A stretch of DNA of 64,000 nucleotides from Terriglobia bacterium (lineage in GTDB: Bacteria > Acidobacteriota > Terriglobia > Terriglobales > Acidobacteriaceae): assembly GCA_020073385.1 (NCBI GenBank), contig JAIQFH010000035.1, forward strand, positions 1 to 64,000. The letters are read 5' to 3'. Positions 42,472 to 51,012 of this stretch are shown here, piece after piece. The first letter of the stretch is position 1, and the number at the start of each line of letters is the position of its first letter. Position numbers and translations under genes: made by a program. The notes below the pieces were generated by a model. The model saw only the letters and a program-made list of their open reading frames with translations, was not told the DNA's origin and did no database searches.

Positions 42472-42596
42472 CATTAACCACTAAGGACACGAAGGTTCAC
42501 GAAGGAAAACATCGGCCACTTAGGGCACGGATGAACGCGGGGGAAGAGCAAGATATTCCTTCGTGTTCCTTCGTGCCCTTTGTGGTTATTGGGTTG
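42472..42596. repeat. CACGAAGG long inverted repeat
   Basis: Left arm AACCACTAAGGACACGAAGG, right arm CCTTCGTGCCCTTTGTGGTT, joined by a 60-base centre. The right arm contains the TAA stop of the convergent SDR gene. Confidence 0.85.
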
Positions 42597-43362
42597 GTTC
42601 TGAAATCCAGCGCGAGATCGCGGTAACCATCTTGCGCGGGGCGAATCGCGTGGACTGCGCGACCAGCCAGTTGTGCGCGCCGCTGATGGCGAGAACGCGG
42701 CCCTCCATCACGGCGCGGTAGCCGTCAAGCGCGACCTTCTCGACATTCATGGCACCAAGTTGCTTGAAGAGGCGAGACTTGTCGTTGCCCGCGCGTTTCG
42801 CGAAGCCGGTGTGGGTAGCTCCCGGGCAGAAGCAGGTGACGGTTATGCCGGAATGGCGGACTTCGTTGGCCAGCGCCTCGGAGAAAGAAATCACGTAGGC
42901 CTTGGTCGCGTAGTAGACAGCCATGAGCGGTCCGGGTTGAAATCCTGCGGTGGATGCGACGTTCATGATGCGGCCAGTGCGACGCGCGAGCATACCGGGC
43001 AGCAACAGGCGAGTCAGTTCGGTCAGAGCGATGATGTTCAATTGAATCTGGCCGAAGATTTCCTCGTTCGACATTTGCGCGAACTCGCCGAAAGCGCCGA
43101 AGCCAGCGTTGTTGATCAGGATGTCGATGGCGACGGCTTCGGTCTTCAGTTGATCGAAAAGAAACTTCGGTGCGAGGGGAGTGGCCAGATCGAGGGTGAT
43201 CGTTTTGATCGTGACATTCTGCGCCTGCAGTTCGGCCGCGACCTGCGCTAGCTTGTCCCCGCTGCGGGCTACGAGTACGAGATTGTGATGATCGCGGGCG
43301 AAGAGTTTAGCGAGTTCATATCCGATGCCGCCGGAGGCGCCGGTGATCAGGACTGTAGACAT
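42586..43362 (-). CDS. Short-chain dehydrogenase, DltE/YciK-like
   Basis: A 258-residue SDR. VLITGASGGIGYELAKLFAR binds the cofactor; NNAGFGAFGEF, Ser in NVASTAGF and Tyr/Lys in VYYATKAYV are catalytic. The GFGAFGEF type is that of the DltE-like dehydrogenases (COG0300), often lipid-associated. The stop codon lies inside the CACGAAGG repeat, so the extreme C-terminus (EPTQ) is partly repeat-encoded. ATG 43362. Substrate unknown. Confidence 0.9.
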   Translation of the reverse strand: MSTVLITGASGGIGYELAKLFARDHHNLVLVARSGDKLAQVAAELQAQNVTIKTITLDLATPLAPKFLFDQLKTEAVAIDILINNAGFGAFGEFAQMSNEEIFGQIQLNIIALTELTRLLLPGMLARRTGRIMNVASTAGFQPGPLMAVYYATKAYVISFSEALANEVRHSGITVTCFCPGATHTGFAKRAGNDKSRLFKQLGAMNVEKVALDGYRAVMEGRVLAISGAHNWLVAQSTRFAPRKMVTAISRWISEPTQ

Positions 43363-43567
43363 AAGAGTATTCTAGCGGGAGTCGCGTTCCCTACTCTCGC
43401 AAAGTGCGCGCGAGAAAATGACGCTACGACTCATGCAGTGAGCTAGATCCCGCTGACTGCATCGATGATCCTTGCCGATCGTAAGGTCGCTCGGAGGGCT
43501 GACGCCCTCCTCACGATGACATTTTTGGTGGGGACAGCTTTAGGAAGCGTTCGTCCCAAATGAGGAA

Positions 43568-43591
43568 GGCGCGGGCAGGAGTGCCCGCGCC
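43568..43591. repeat. GGCGCGGGCA hairpin
   Basis: GGCGCGGGCA, GGAG, TGCCCGCGCC: a perfect ten-base-pair stem, 30 bases past the aldolase stop. There is no T-run. A second small hairpin (GGAGGGC, TGAC, GCCCTCC) lies at about 43494-43512. Confidence 0.7.
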
Positions 43592-43620
43592 ACCAATCAG
43601 ACCACACAAGCAATTGCTGA

Positions 43621-44622
43621 TTATGCGTGGACCAGTTCCACTCCGTAGATCGAGTGCCAGCTGGTGGCGGCTTTCAGCTTGTCGTTGACGTTGTTGATGT
43701 TCTTCACGCCTTCGGTCTCAAGCCACTTGCGGAAGGCCGCCGCACCCTGCTTGGCGTAGACCGGGATTCCATCCTTCCAGGTCGCGCGGCCGCAGAGGAC
43801 TCCGTTGAACTTCACCCCGGATTCTCCGGCGAGCTCGAGCGTCTCGCTGAATTCGGCATTGCTCACGCCCGCCGACAGATAAATGAACGGCTTGGTGGCA
43901 ACGTTGGCGGCCTTGTGGAAGTGATCGATGGCTTCCTTCTTGGTATAAGCCTTGGTGCCGCCGAAGCACTTCACGCCTTCCACGAACTTCATGTTGACGG
44001 GGACTTCGACCTTCAACACGTCAACACCGTAGCGGTCTTTCGAGAACTCACGCATGCTCTCGGTCACGATATGCGGCTTCTTCTTTGCGTATTCGACACC
44101 CTTCTCGTCGGCACCCTCTTCGTATCCGACAAACTCCAGGAAGAACGGGATATCGTTGGCGCGGCACTCGTCGCCGATGCGCTCGACCCAGGCGTGCTTA
44201 ACCTCGTTCACGTGCTTGGGATCGTCGGGAGTGTAGTAGAGCAGAATCTTGACGCAATCCGCGCCCGCTTCTTTCAGGCGGCGGGCCGACCACACATCGA
44301 GCAGGTCGGGCAGGCGGCCCGGGCCAGTCTTGTCATATCCGGTTTTCTCATAGGCAAGCAGCAGGCCGGCATTCTTGGCGCGGCGCTTCGCGGCCGGCAG
44401 ACCCCACTCGGGATCGAGCAGGATGGCGGTGGCATGCGGCGTGAGAACTTCCGAGACCAGCGACTTGAATTCTTCCATCATGGCGTCGTTGACTTCGCCG
44501 CCTTTTTCCTTGGCCAGCGATTTCTGCAGCGAGCCGCGCTGGTCCATGGCCGCGGCGGCGATGACGCCGCGTTCGTTGGATACTTTCTTGAGGCCGGCAA
44601 GTTTGCCCGGGGTAAGCTTCAT
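43621..44622 (-). CDS. lacD: Class I tagatose-bisphosphate/fructose-bisphosphate aldolase (LacD-like)
   Basis: A 333-residue LacD-family aldolase. Family segments are AAAMDQRGSL, ILLDPEWGLPAAKRRA and DCVKILLYYTPDD (Lys of the barrel); YGVDVLKVEVPVNMK carries the Schiff-base lysine near residue 203, and PFIYLSAGVSNAEFSETL closes the phosphate site. It splits tagatose- or fructose-1,6-bisphosphate to triose phosphates. No lac or tagatose genes are nearby, so it may serve general hexose metabolism. ATG 44622 with AGGAGGAG directly upstream. Confidence 0.92.
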   Translation of the reverse strand: MKLTPGKLAGLKKVSNERGVIAAAAMDQRGSLQKSLAKEKGGEVNDAMMEEFKSLVSEVLTPHATAILLDPEWGLPAAKRRAKNAGLLLAYEKTGYDKTGPGRLPDLLDVWSARRLKEAGADCVKILLYYTPDDPKHVNEVKHAWVERIGDECRANDIPFFLEFVGYEEGADEKGVEYAKKKPHIVTESMREFSKDRYGVDVLKVEVPVNMKFVEGVKCFGGTKAYTKKEAIDHFHKAANVATKPFIYLSAGVSNAEFSETLELAGESGVKFNGVLCGRATWKDGIPVYAKQGAAAFRKWLETEGVKNINNVNDKLKAATSWHSIYGVELVHA

Positions 44623-44853
44623 GAGACTCCTCCTGATAAGAACGGGATGAATGCTGGAAACTAGTTATTGTAAACCAGCGAGGTGGGTAATCCCTTCCGG
44701 TTTTTCGGTGTTTCGAGCCCAAAGTCCGGGTTCAGGAAGTTATCGAACGATTGTCCAGTTAGTCGCTTAGGTAATTCCGGATGATAGATGAGGACAGGGG
44801 AAAGAAGCCGCAGGGCCAGTAGGACTGCCGATCCTTTGCCACGTCAGAAGAAG

Positions 44854-44862
44854 TTATCCACA
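44854..44862 (+). promoter_or_regulatory. Consensus DnaA box, isolated
   Basis: TTATCCACA matches the DnaA consensus TTATNCACA exactly. Only one copy was noticed, with no cluster or AT-rich unwinding region, so it is not an origin; it could be regulatory or chance. Confidence 0.45.
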
Positions 44863-44873
44863 GCGGTGGCATG

Positions 44874-44971
44874 ACGGATGAAACATCCGTGTATTCCGGT
44901 GACCGCGGTCACTGAAAGTAGTCGCGATTACAACTAGGCTACTGAGCGTAAGGGTCACCGCCCGGGGTGAC
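44874..44971. promoter_or_regulatory. Hairpin and paired GTGACC palindromes
   Basis: ACGGATG, AAA, CATCCGT (44874-44890) is a hairpin. GTGACCGCGGTCAC (44899-44912) is a perfect palindrome. GTCACC, GCCCGG, GGTGAC (44954-44971) repeats the same half-sites in inverted form. Paired sites suggest a dimeric regulator acting on the small gene that follows. Confidence 0.5.
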
Positions 44972-44975
44972 GGCG

Positions 44976-45122
44976 ATGCTGCTCTCGCTCATGATCGTTT
45001 GCGCGGTGGTCGCAGCCCTGCTGTTTTTGCTGGGTGCGTTCGACCAACTCCGCGACATCTGGACCCATCCTGATCACAAGGACGTTGACGACCAGTGGCA
45101 CCATCCCAAGCCAAAAGGCTAG
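44976..45122 (+). CDS. Small single-pass membrane protein (putative)
   Basis: A 48-residue ORF: hydrophobic MLLSLMIVCAVVAALLFLLG followed by an acidic/His-rich tail (WTHPDHKDVDDQWHHPKPKG). An in-frame GTG at 44967 would add three residues. Third positions are GC-rich as in neighbouring genes. It has one likely membrane helix with the tail probably outside. The ribosome site is weak (AAGGG at 44951). His and Asp in the tail could bind metal. The preceding palindromes suggest regulated expression. No family recognised. Confidence 0.5.
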   Translation: MLLSLMIVCAVVAALLFLLGAFDQLRDIWTHPDHKDVDDQWHHPKPKG

Positions 45123-45360
45123 ATGCTTCCGGCCACTTTGAGTTGCAGCCGAACGAACCGCAGAGAGGCGCCGAGAAATGCCGCGGAGTTCGCGGAGAGC
45201 GGCACCTAACCTTGTTTTCACCTCAGGCACTCGGGTCAGAGCCGGTGGTATAGTGGTATGACCGCTCGCTCGTTTCCGGTCAGCCGATTTGTAATCCGGG
45301 CGAAAATTCAGTATCAAACTCAAAGACTTACCTCAGGTTCGAGGAGAGGGAACCGTTACC

Positions 45361-46725
45361 ATGCCGATTGCGACCATCAATCCCGCTACCGGGGACGTGA
45401 TCAAGACCTTCCCGGCGCTTTCTGAAGCCGAAATCGAAAAGAAACTGCAACTTGCGGTGAGCACCTTTCGAGCCGGACGGACGACTCCATTCGCAACTCG
45501 TGCGCAGCGCATGCTGAAAGCGGCGCAAATCATCGAGCGCGATAAGGAGAAGTTTGCGCACCTGATGACCCTGGAGATGGGAAAGACGTACAAGTCCGCC
45601 TTAGCCGAGGCCCTCAAATGCACTACCGCCTGCCGCTACTACGCCGAAAACACCGAGCGGTTCCTGGCCGATGAGGTGATTGAGACGGGCGCGAAAAAAA
45701 GTTTTGTCCGCTACCTGCCGATTGGACCCGTCCTCGCCGTGATGCCGTGGAATTTTCCTTTTTGGCAGGTATTCCGCTTCGCCGCTCCGGCGCTGATGGC
45801 GGGAAATGTTGGGCTACTGAAACACGCCTCGAACGTGCCGCAGTGCGCATTGGCCATCGAGAGTATTTTCCTGGAGGCCGGTTTTCCCGAGGGCTCTTTT
45901 CAGACGCTGCTGATCGGTTCCTCCCAAGTGGACGCGCTTCTCAATGATCCCAGGGTGGTAGCGGCGACGCTGACCGGTAGCGAACAGGCCGGCATTCAGG
46001 TAGGTGTCGGCGCTGCCAAGCGGATCAAGAAAGTGGTGCTGGAGTTGGGCGGGAGCGATCCGTTCATCGTGATGCCCAGCGCCGATCTTGACGCGGCCGT
46101 GTCGACGGCGGTACAGGCGCGCATTCAGAACAACGGGCAGTCGTGCATTGCGGCGAAGCGATTCATCGTAGCCGAGCCGATTGCGGATGAGTTCGAGCGC
46201 CGGTTCGTCGCCAAGATGGAGGGGTTGCAAGTGGGCGATCCGTTTGACGACAAGACTGAGTTGGGCCCGCTCTCGACTCCCGATGCGGTAAAGGACCTGG
46301 ATGCCGATGTCCAGAAGACAGTCAAGGCAGGGGCGAAGCTGTTGACTGGGGGACATCCGCTGAAGCGTCCGGGAAATTTCTACGCACCGACGGTGCTGAC
46401 GAACATTCCAAAGGACTCACCCGCCTACGGGGAGGAGTTCTTTGGCCCGGTGGCGTCGGTGTTTCGCGTCAAGAGTGTCGACGAGGCGATCCGGCTGGCG
46501 AACGACGTCCGTTTCGGCCTTGGTTCGAGCATCTGGACCAACGACGAAAAAGAGCGCGAGCGCTTCATCAACGAAATCGAAGCCGGGATGGTGTTCATCA
46601 ACAAGATGGTGGCATCGGACCCGCGCATTCCATTCGGCGGAGTGAAAGCCTCGGGTCACGGACGAGAACTGGGCTTGGTAGGCATCCGGGAATTTGTGAA
46701 TGCAAAGACGGTCTGGATCTCGTAA
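45361..46725 (+). CDS. gabD: NAD(P)-dependent aldehyde dehydrogenase, succinate-semialdehyde type
   Basis: A 454-residue ALDH. The catalytic Cys262 is in NNGQSCIAAKR and Glu228 in LELGGSDPF; GPVLAVMPWNFPFWQ is the cofactor-binding motif. The sequence is closest in pattern to succinate-semialdehyde dehydrogenases of the short YneI/Sad type (MPIATINPATGD, ASDPRIPFGGVKASGHGREL). It oxidises an aldehyde, probably succinate semialdehyde, to the acid with NAD(P)+. ATG 45361 has GGAGAGGG about ten bases upstream. No GABA transaminase is in view. Confidence 0.92.
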   Translation: MPIATINPATGDVIKTFPALSEAEIEKKLQLAVSTFRAGRTTPFATRAQRMLKAAQIIERDKEKFAHLMTLEMGKTYKSALAEALKCTTACRYYAENTERFLADEVIETGAKKSFVRYLPIGPVLAVMPWNFPFWQVFRFAAPALMAGNVGLLKHASNVPQCALAIESIFLEAGFPEGSFQTLLIGSSQVDALLNDPRVVAATLTGSEQAGIQVGVGAAKRIKKVVLELGGSDPFIVMPSADLDAAVSTAVQARIQNNGQSCIAAKRFIVAEPIADEFERRFVAKMEGLQVGDPFDDKTELGPLSTPDAVKDLDADVQKTVKAGAKLLTGGHPLKRPGNFYAPTVLTNIPKDSPAYGEEFFGPVASVFRVKSVDEAIRLANDVRFGLGSSIWTNDEKERERFINEIEAGMVFINKMVASDPRIPFGGVKASGHGRELGLVGIREFVNAKTVWIS

Positions 46726-46758
46726 GTTTGCGTGCCGTCGGCCGAGACCGGGGTGCCG

Positions 46759-47124
46759 TCACGGTGTCGGACGATCCGTCGGCGGAGGACTCTCTGCCGC
46801 TTCTTTCGTCAACAGATCCAGCCATGGACAAGCGTCAGACTCCAGTCGGTGGAGTGCCGCTTGCATTTTGTCTCCCATCTCGTCGTACCGAACCCAAACT
46901 ACCCGATAGCGAGCCTTTTTCTTTCCGTAGAGAATTCCGATGACGTCGCCGGATTTGAGATCAGCATCGAGGCCAGACAGTAACGCTCCGCTCAGGCTGA
47001 TATCGCGTGCGTGAGCCTCCTGCAGGAAGCGCTCCCCCTGGGTGTCGACACCCCAGACAAGCAGTGGAAGATCGAGTGGTGTGCGCGGCTCGCGACGGCG
47101 GTCAAAGGTACGCAGGACGCCCAT
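46759..47124 (-). CDS. PilZ-domain protein
   Basis: A 121-residue PilZ domain. RRREPR (residues 9-14) supplies the R-x3-R loop and ARDISLSGALLSG the D-x-S-x-x-G motif, which together bind cyclic di-GMP. The rest forms the beta barrel (GDVIGILYGKKKARYRVVWV). It is a single-domain receptor that would transmit c-di-GMP levels to a partner, such as motility or envelope machinery. No GGDEF/EAL gene is in the window. ATG 47124. Confidence 0.88.
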   Translation of the reverse strand: MGVLRTFDRRREPRTPLDLPLLVWGVDTQGERFLQEAHARDISLSGALLSGLDADLKSGDVIGILYGKKKARYRVVWVRYDEMGDKMQAALHRLESDACPWLDLLTKEAAESPPPTDRPTP

Positions 47125-47260
47125 AAGCTTCTCTACCCTATCGCCTGCGCGCGAGCAGGGTAAAGGTTACGCAGCTAGCGAAGCCAGTCTGAAGTCCGGT
47201 GCCCATTCCCAATTCGGGAAAGTGCAGAAATGGTATTTCAGAGAATGTGTAGTGCCCCAC

Positions 47261-47998
47261 TTACGTCCGCAGGGTAAGTCCACTCAGGAGTTTCTGCTGG
47301 CTGGCGATCAACTCCTGCACACCTTTTCTTGCCAAGCCGAGCATCTTCGCTAACTGCGCGTCGTCGAAGACCCGGTGCTCGGCCGTGGCCTGCAGTTCGA
47401 CCATCTTACCGCTGGCGGTCATCACGAAGTTCATGTCCACGTCGGCGCGGGAGTCTTCTTCGTAGCAAAGATCGAGCAGGACCTCGCCGTCGACAATCCC
47501 GACGCTGACGGCCGCGACGAAATCTTTGAGCGGAACCGAGGGCAGAGTTCCAGCCTCGACCAATTTTTGCAGCGCCAAGCCTAAGGCGACGAACGCGCCT
47601 GTGACGGAGGCGGTGCGCGTACCTCCATCGGCCTGAATCACGTCACAGTCGATCCAGAGGGTGCGCTCGCCGAGTTTCGCCAGATCGGCCACTGCGCGCA
47701 GCGATCTCCCGATCAGGCGCTGAATTTCATGGGTACGTCCGCTCTGGCGCCCTTTCGAGACCTCTCGCGGGGTACGCGTCAGCGTGGAGCGGGGAAGCAT
47801 GCTGTATTCGCTCGAAATCCATCCTTTGCCGGAGTTGCGCATGAATTGCGGGACGGCTTCATCGATCGACGCGGTACAAATGACACGCGTGTTGCCCACT
47901 TCAATCAGTGCCGAACCTTCCGCCGTGGTGATGAATTCGGGAGTGATCTTTACGGGACGAAGTTGGTCGGGAGTACGGTTGTCCGAGCGATAGAACAT
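47261..47998 (-). CDS. rph: Ribonuclease PH
   Basis: A 245-residue RNase PH of normal length. [36 protein letters not shown] (phosphate- and tRNA-binding arginines) and [20 protein letters not shown] are diagnostic, and [17 protein letters not shown] holds metal-binding aspartates. It trims 3' ends of tRNA precursors by phosphorolysis as a hexamer. No rdgB-like partner follows. ATG 47998, divergent from padR. Confidence 0.97.
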   Translation of the reverse strand: MFYRSDNRTPDQLRPVKITPEFITTAEGSALIEVGNTRVICTASIDEAVPQFMRNSGKGWISSEYSMLPRSTLTRTPREVSKGRQSGRTHEIQRLIGRSLRAVADLAKLGERTLWIDCDVIQADGGTRTASVTGAFVALGLALQKLVEAGTLPSVPLKDFVAAVSVGIVDGEVLLDLCYEEDSRADVDMNFVMTASGKMVELQATAEHRVFDDAQLAKMLGLARKGVQELIASQQKLLSGLTLRT

Positions 47999-48052
47999 GA
48001 CTGGCGATTGTAAATCATTGACGCGGAAGGTGATCGCGCGATTGCCATAAGA

Positions 48053-48068
48053 TATATCTATAGATATA
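48053..48068. promoter_or_regulatory. Probable PadR operator (perfect palindrome)
   Basis: TATATCTATAGATATA, perfectly symmetric, 148 bases before padR and 55 bases before rph. AT-rich palindromes of this type (ATAT...ATAT) are typical PadR-family sites, and autoregulation is common. Confidence 0.65.
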
Positions 48069-48215
48069 CTTAACGTAATGTAAAACGGATGGCCAGAACG
48101 CAGAAGTCAGGAGGTTAGAAAATCGGATTGCAGAAAAGAACCAACGCGTCGTTTTCAATCCGAAATCTGGCGTCTGTACTCGGATCCGCTCGTGAGTCTT
48201 TAGGAGGAAGTAGAC

Positions 48216-48776
48216 ATGTACGGAAGATGTGGAAGTTGGTGGCGCGGTGGAATTGGGGCGCCTTTCATGGGAGGAGCTTTCCCCTGGGGACGCGGAGGAC
48301 GATGGGGCAGATTCTTCGGGCCAGGCGAAATCCGGCTTGCCCTCTTGTCGATGCTCGAGAGCGGCCCTAAGCACGGATACGAACTGATGAAAGAACTCGA
48401 GACCAAGTCGGGCGGGATTTACAAAGCAAGCGCTGGAGCGATCTATCCAGCGTTGCAGCAGCTGGAAGATGAAGGAATGGTGATCTCAGATGCGGCGGCA
48501 GGAAAGCGCACATATTCGCTGACCAATGAGGGCCGGGCTGAGTTACAGAAAGAAGCCGAGACGGTGAAGCGCATCTGGCAGCGGGCTGAGCAAGCGGGGG
48601 ATTGGGCACCGTGGATGGGGATAGAAGGCGCCGAAGTGATGCGTCCCGCCGCCGACGTGATGAAGACGGCGCTCAAGGCCGCGACGCGCGGCTCGCACGA
48701 CTCGGGAAAGATTGCGAAGATCCGCGAAATTCTCGAGCGAACGAAGAAAGAGATCGAAGTTCTGGAAAAGTCGTGA
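48216..48776 (+). CDS. PadR-family transcriptional regulator
   Basis: A 186-residue PadR-type regulator. The first 37 residues are an unusual Gly/Trp/Arg-rich leader (WWRGGIGAPFMGGAFPWGRG). The winged helix begins near residue 37 (GEIRLALLSMLESGPKHGYE, then ASAGAIYPALQQLEDEGMVI), and the C-terminal helices (KIREILERTKKEIEVLEKS) form the dimer arm. Such regulators respond to antibiotics, phenolics or stress. No obvious target lies downstream, so autoregulation through the palindrome upstream is the best guess. ATG 48216 with AGGAGG about 11 bases upstream. Confidence 0.92.
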   Translation: MYGRCGSWWRGGIGAPFMGGAFPWGRGGRWGRFFGPGEIRLALLSMLESGPKHGYELMKELETKSGGIYKASAGAIYPALQQLEDEGMVISDAAAGKRTYSLTNEGRAELQKEAETVKRIWQRAEQAGDWAPWMGIEGAEVMRPAADVMKTALKAATRGSHDSGKIAKIREILERTKKEIEVLEKS

Positions 48777-48789
48777 ACCGAGCACGGCT

Positions 48790-48928
48790 CGTGTAGCCCC
48801 GGACGCCTCGTCCGGGCTTCGCGAAGCGCAATGACGGCTGCTAATTCATGCAAAGCCTGGTGGATTAGCGACAGCAATTCACGCGTCACTTTGCTCCGCG
48901 GGGCGGACGAGGCGTCCGCCCCTACACA
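48790..48928. repeat. Paired inverted CGGACG elements
   Basis: GTGTAGCCCCGGACGCCTCG at 48791 and GGCGGACGAGGCGTCCGCCC at 48902, in opposite orientation and ending in TAC/CTACAC. Also matched internal ends (CGCAATGACG, CGTCACTTTGC). It resembles 62388-62500 and 6817-6846. Confidence 0.75.
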
Positions 48929-48932
48929 AACT

Positions 48933-49532
48933 CTACTGTCCCGTCTGTAGTTGCGTTGCCAGCTGATTAACTGCCGCCACGTCGTAGTACGAGGAGAGGT
49001 CCGCGTGCCCGGCTAGGGTGTCGCGCTCTTTCCCATCCACCAGAATCTTCACCTTCAGGAGATTCGGAGTATTCACCGAAACGGTCTGTATCAAAGATGC
49101 GACTGTCAATTCTTCGACCAGCACGCCGGAGCGGTGAGTGTCGGCGAAGGCGGAGTTTACATCAATGACGGCGACCCCGGGATCGACCAGATAGACGCTG
49201 CGAATCTCAGCGCCCGCGCCCAGATGGTGCGGCGCATTTTTGTCGAGGTAAATCGACAGCAAGGCACGTAACAACTCTTCAGCCCGCTGCTGGCGGCCAG
49301 AGGGCATGGGAATCTGGGCTGATTCTCCGCGCAAGGTGCCATCGTCGTCGTGAGCGATAAAGAGAACGACTCTCTCGCTGGGTCCGGAGACGGGCGGGGC
49401 CAGGGGACGCGCGTCGATTGCCGCAGGGGGCGGAGCAGCGGCATTCTTCCGCATATGCAATGCGTAAAGACTGAGGCCGAGCGCCGCGGCCAGCAGGATG
49501 GCGAAGCCGATGATGAGATGGCGCGGGATCAT
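48933..49532 (-). CDS. GerMN-domain membrane-anchored protein
   Basis: A 199-residue protein with an N-terminal membrane anchor (IIGFAILLAAALGLSLYAL) and a GerMN domain from about residue 50 (ERVVLFIAHDDDGTLRGESA, then AEIRSVYLVDPGVAVIDVNS). GerMN domains occur in GerM and in envelope lipoproteins tied to peptidoglycan. It follows the amidase gene on the same strand by ten bases, consistent with a cell-wall role. ATG 49532. No sporulation genes are visible. Confidence 0.88.
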   Translation of the reverse strand: MIPRHLIIGFAILLAAALGLSLYALHMRKNAAAPPPAAIDARPLAPPVSGPSERVVLFIAHDDDGTLRGESAQIPMPSGRQQRAEELLRALLSIYLDKNAPHHLGAGAEIRSVYLVDPGVAVIDVNSAFADTHRSGVLVEELTVASLIQTVSVNTPNLLKVKILVDGKERDTLAGHADLSSYYDVAAVNQLATQLQTGQ

Positions 49533-49542
49533 AGTTTCAACC

Positions 49543-51012
49543 TCATGGAGCGTTTCCTAGCTGGTCGCGTACGGCGGCGATCGCCGTGGCGACCGCACCG
49601 GCCACCAGTTGCTGGTAATCGGGCGCAGTCAGTTGAGAGAGATCGGATCCTTGCGGGGCAACTTCGATCGCGATGGCCGGCCCAGTCAAGTTGTTCAAAG
49701 GCCTGAGCGCAGCAGAGAGGCTGCGAACTGAAAGTTGACGTTTCTGCAATTCACTCGCTACGGCCGTCGCAGTGCTCTGGCTCAGGGGCAGAGCGGGATG
49801 TTGCGCCGTGGTCCACGAGCGGAAGGGGCCGCGGTCATCCTCTCCTCCGTAGGGAAGCAACGCGGTGTAAACGCGCACACCGTGGCCGCTGGAAGTGGCG
49901 TGCACGGCGATGTAAATGGCCGCGTGGTCGGCGTTGGCGAAGACGGCACGTTGGTCGACGGAGAGGTTTGCATCCGAATCGCGCAGCACCAGCGTTGAGA
50001 TGCCGCGGCTTTCCAGTTCCTGCCTCAGGCTGCGGGCCAGGGCGACCGTTACGTCCTTTTCGGCCAGGGTGGTGCTGAGGGTTTCACCGTGATCGTCACC
50101 ACCGTGGCTGGCATCGACGACTGCGAAATAGCGGCGGGGTGCAGGAACGGCGGGAGCGGGAGCCGGGGGTGCTGGCTGAGCCGCGGGCGGAGGAGTGGTT
50201 GCGGCGGCCGGCGTCGAACCTGGCGGGGGCGTCGCAGTGGGTGAGACGGTGATCGTACGTCCTTCGTTGCCGAACGTGGCGATCACGGGAACCGAGGTAT
50301 TCACAGTGACGACAGCCGAGCCGTTGCTTTCGCCGTAAGTGGCGGAAGAGAACACCTTGCTGCCAAAGGTCAACGTGGGTGATGCCGGGCCGACGAGCGG
50401 CTCGCGCGAGAACGTCATCCGCAGCACGCCACCGTCGGTGGCGAAGGTCGGGTTCACAGGTGCGGTGAAATGAAAGACTAGTCTCGGGGGATTGTCCCCG
50501 GAGAGCGACGCCGTGAAGTGGGTGGCGACGCTTCCTACAAAAAGCCGGTCGGAGACCTCGTGCAAGGAGACGGGTCCACCGAGAATGCGCGGAAGCAATG
50601 CGCTCAGAGAGCCGACCGGCACAAGACCGCGCTTGTTCTCCATCAGGAATTTCCCGCCTAATTCAGCGTCGCGACCCTGCACGCGCGCTCGAGCCTTGTT
50701 TACTTCAAACTCCGCTTGAACGTTGTTGTAACGCAGGCGCCAGCGCGAATTGTCGGCTTTGGCGCTCACTCGGCCCAGCGGTTCTAATAGTTCCAGGAGG
50801 CCCACGTAGTCGTGGCCTTCTCTTTGAACCAGAGGGACCGAGTAGTTAGCAGCGGTGGAGTAAACCGAAAGGTGCTTCTCAGGTGCTCCCGTGAGAAGCA
50901 GTGTGCAGAGGAGTATTAACGATGAGGTTCGAAGCAGCACGCGGAGGCGAGACGTCTGCGCGACAGCCGGCGCGACGCCGGTTCTACGTTGGCCGTCGCT
51001 AGTCCAGCGCAT
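49543..51012 (-). CDS. N-acetylmuramoyl-L-alanine amidase (AMIN + Amidase_3), divergent active site
   Basis: A 489-residue exported protein. Signal/anchor residues about 20-42 (LRVLLRTSSLILLCTLLLTG); an AMIN-like beta domain about 150-240; a Pro/Ala-rich linker (PPAAQPAPPAPAPAVPAPRR) to about 295; then Amidase_3. The zinc ligand His is kept in VDASHGGDDHG (usual VIDPGHGG), the second His in AVHATSSGHG (usual SIHAN) and the Glu in AIEVAPQG. The motifs are diverged, so activity could be low or altered. It overlaps the DUF1015 gene upstream by 14 bases and is followed by GerMN. Confidence 0.88.
   Translation of the reverse strand: MRWTSDGQRRTGVAPAVAQTSRLRVLLRTSSLILLCTLLLTGAPEKHLSVYSTAANYSVPLVQREGHDYVGLLELLEPLGRVSAKADNSRWRLRYNNVQAEFEVNKARARVQGRDAELGGKFLMENKRGLVPVGSLSALLPRILGGPVSLHEVSDRLFVGSVATHFTASLSGDNPPRLVFHFTAPVNPTFATDGGVLRMTFSREPLVGPASPTLTFGSKVFSSATYGESNGSAVVTVNTSVPVIATFGNEGRTITVSPTATPPPGSTPAAATTPPPAAQPAPPAPAPAVPAPRRYFAVVDASHGGDDHGETLSTTLAEKDVTVALARSLRQELESRGISTLVLRDSDANLSVDQRAVFANADHAAIYIAVHATSSGHGVRVYTALLPYGGEDDRGPFRSWTTAQHPALPLSQSTATAVASELQKRQLSVRSLSAALRPLNNLTGPAIAIEVAPQGSDLSQLTAPDYQQLVAGAVATAIAAVRDQLGNAP

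Larger units (their letters stand above)
44623..44975. other. Intergenic region with regulatory palindromes and a DnaA box
   Basis: The first 200 bases show nothing clear beyond the aldolase leader. From 44854 onward it is dense in elements: a DnaA box, a hairpin and two palindromes, listed separately. They lead into the small ORF at 44976. Confidence 0.6.

Noticed and set aside
43627..44664. A 345-codon open frame antisense to the aldolase gene
   Set aside because: The opposite strand encodes a complete LacD-type aldolase; the antisense frame shows no recognisable motif and results from GC-rich third positions.
44854..44862. The DnaA box as part of a replication origin
   Set aside because: Only one box, no AT-rich region and no dnaA, dnaN or parAB genes nearby.
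44955..45323. A 122-codon minus-strand open frame
   Set aside because: It has no motif or ribosome site, is basic and low-pattern, and overlaps the more plausible small membrane-protein ORF.
45244..45330. tRNA-like stretch (GGTGGTATAGTGGTATGACC)
   Set aside because: It looks like a D-arm, but there is no matching acceptor stem, anticodon arm or GTTCGAATC-type T arm.
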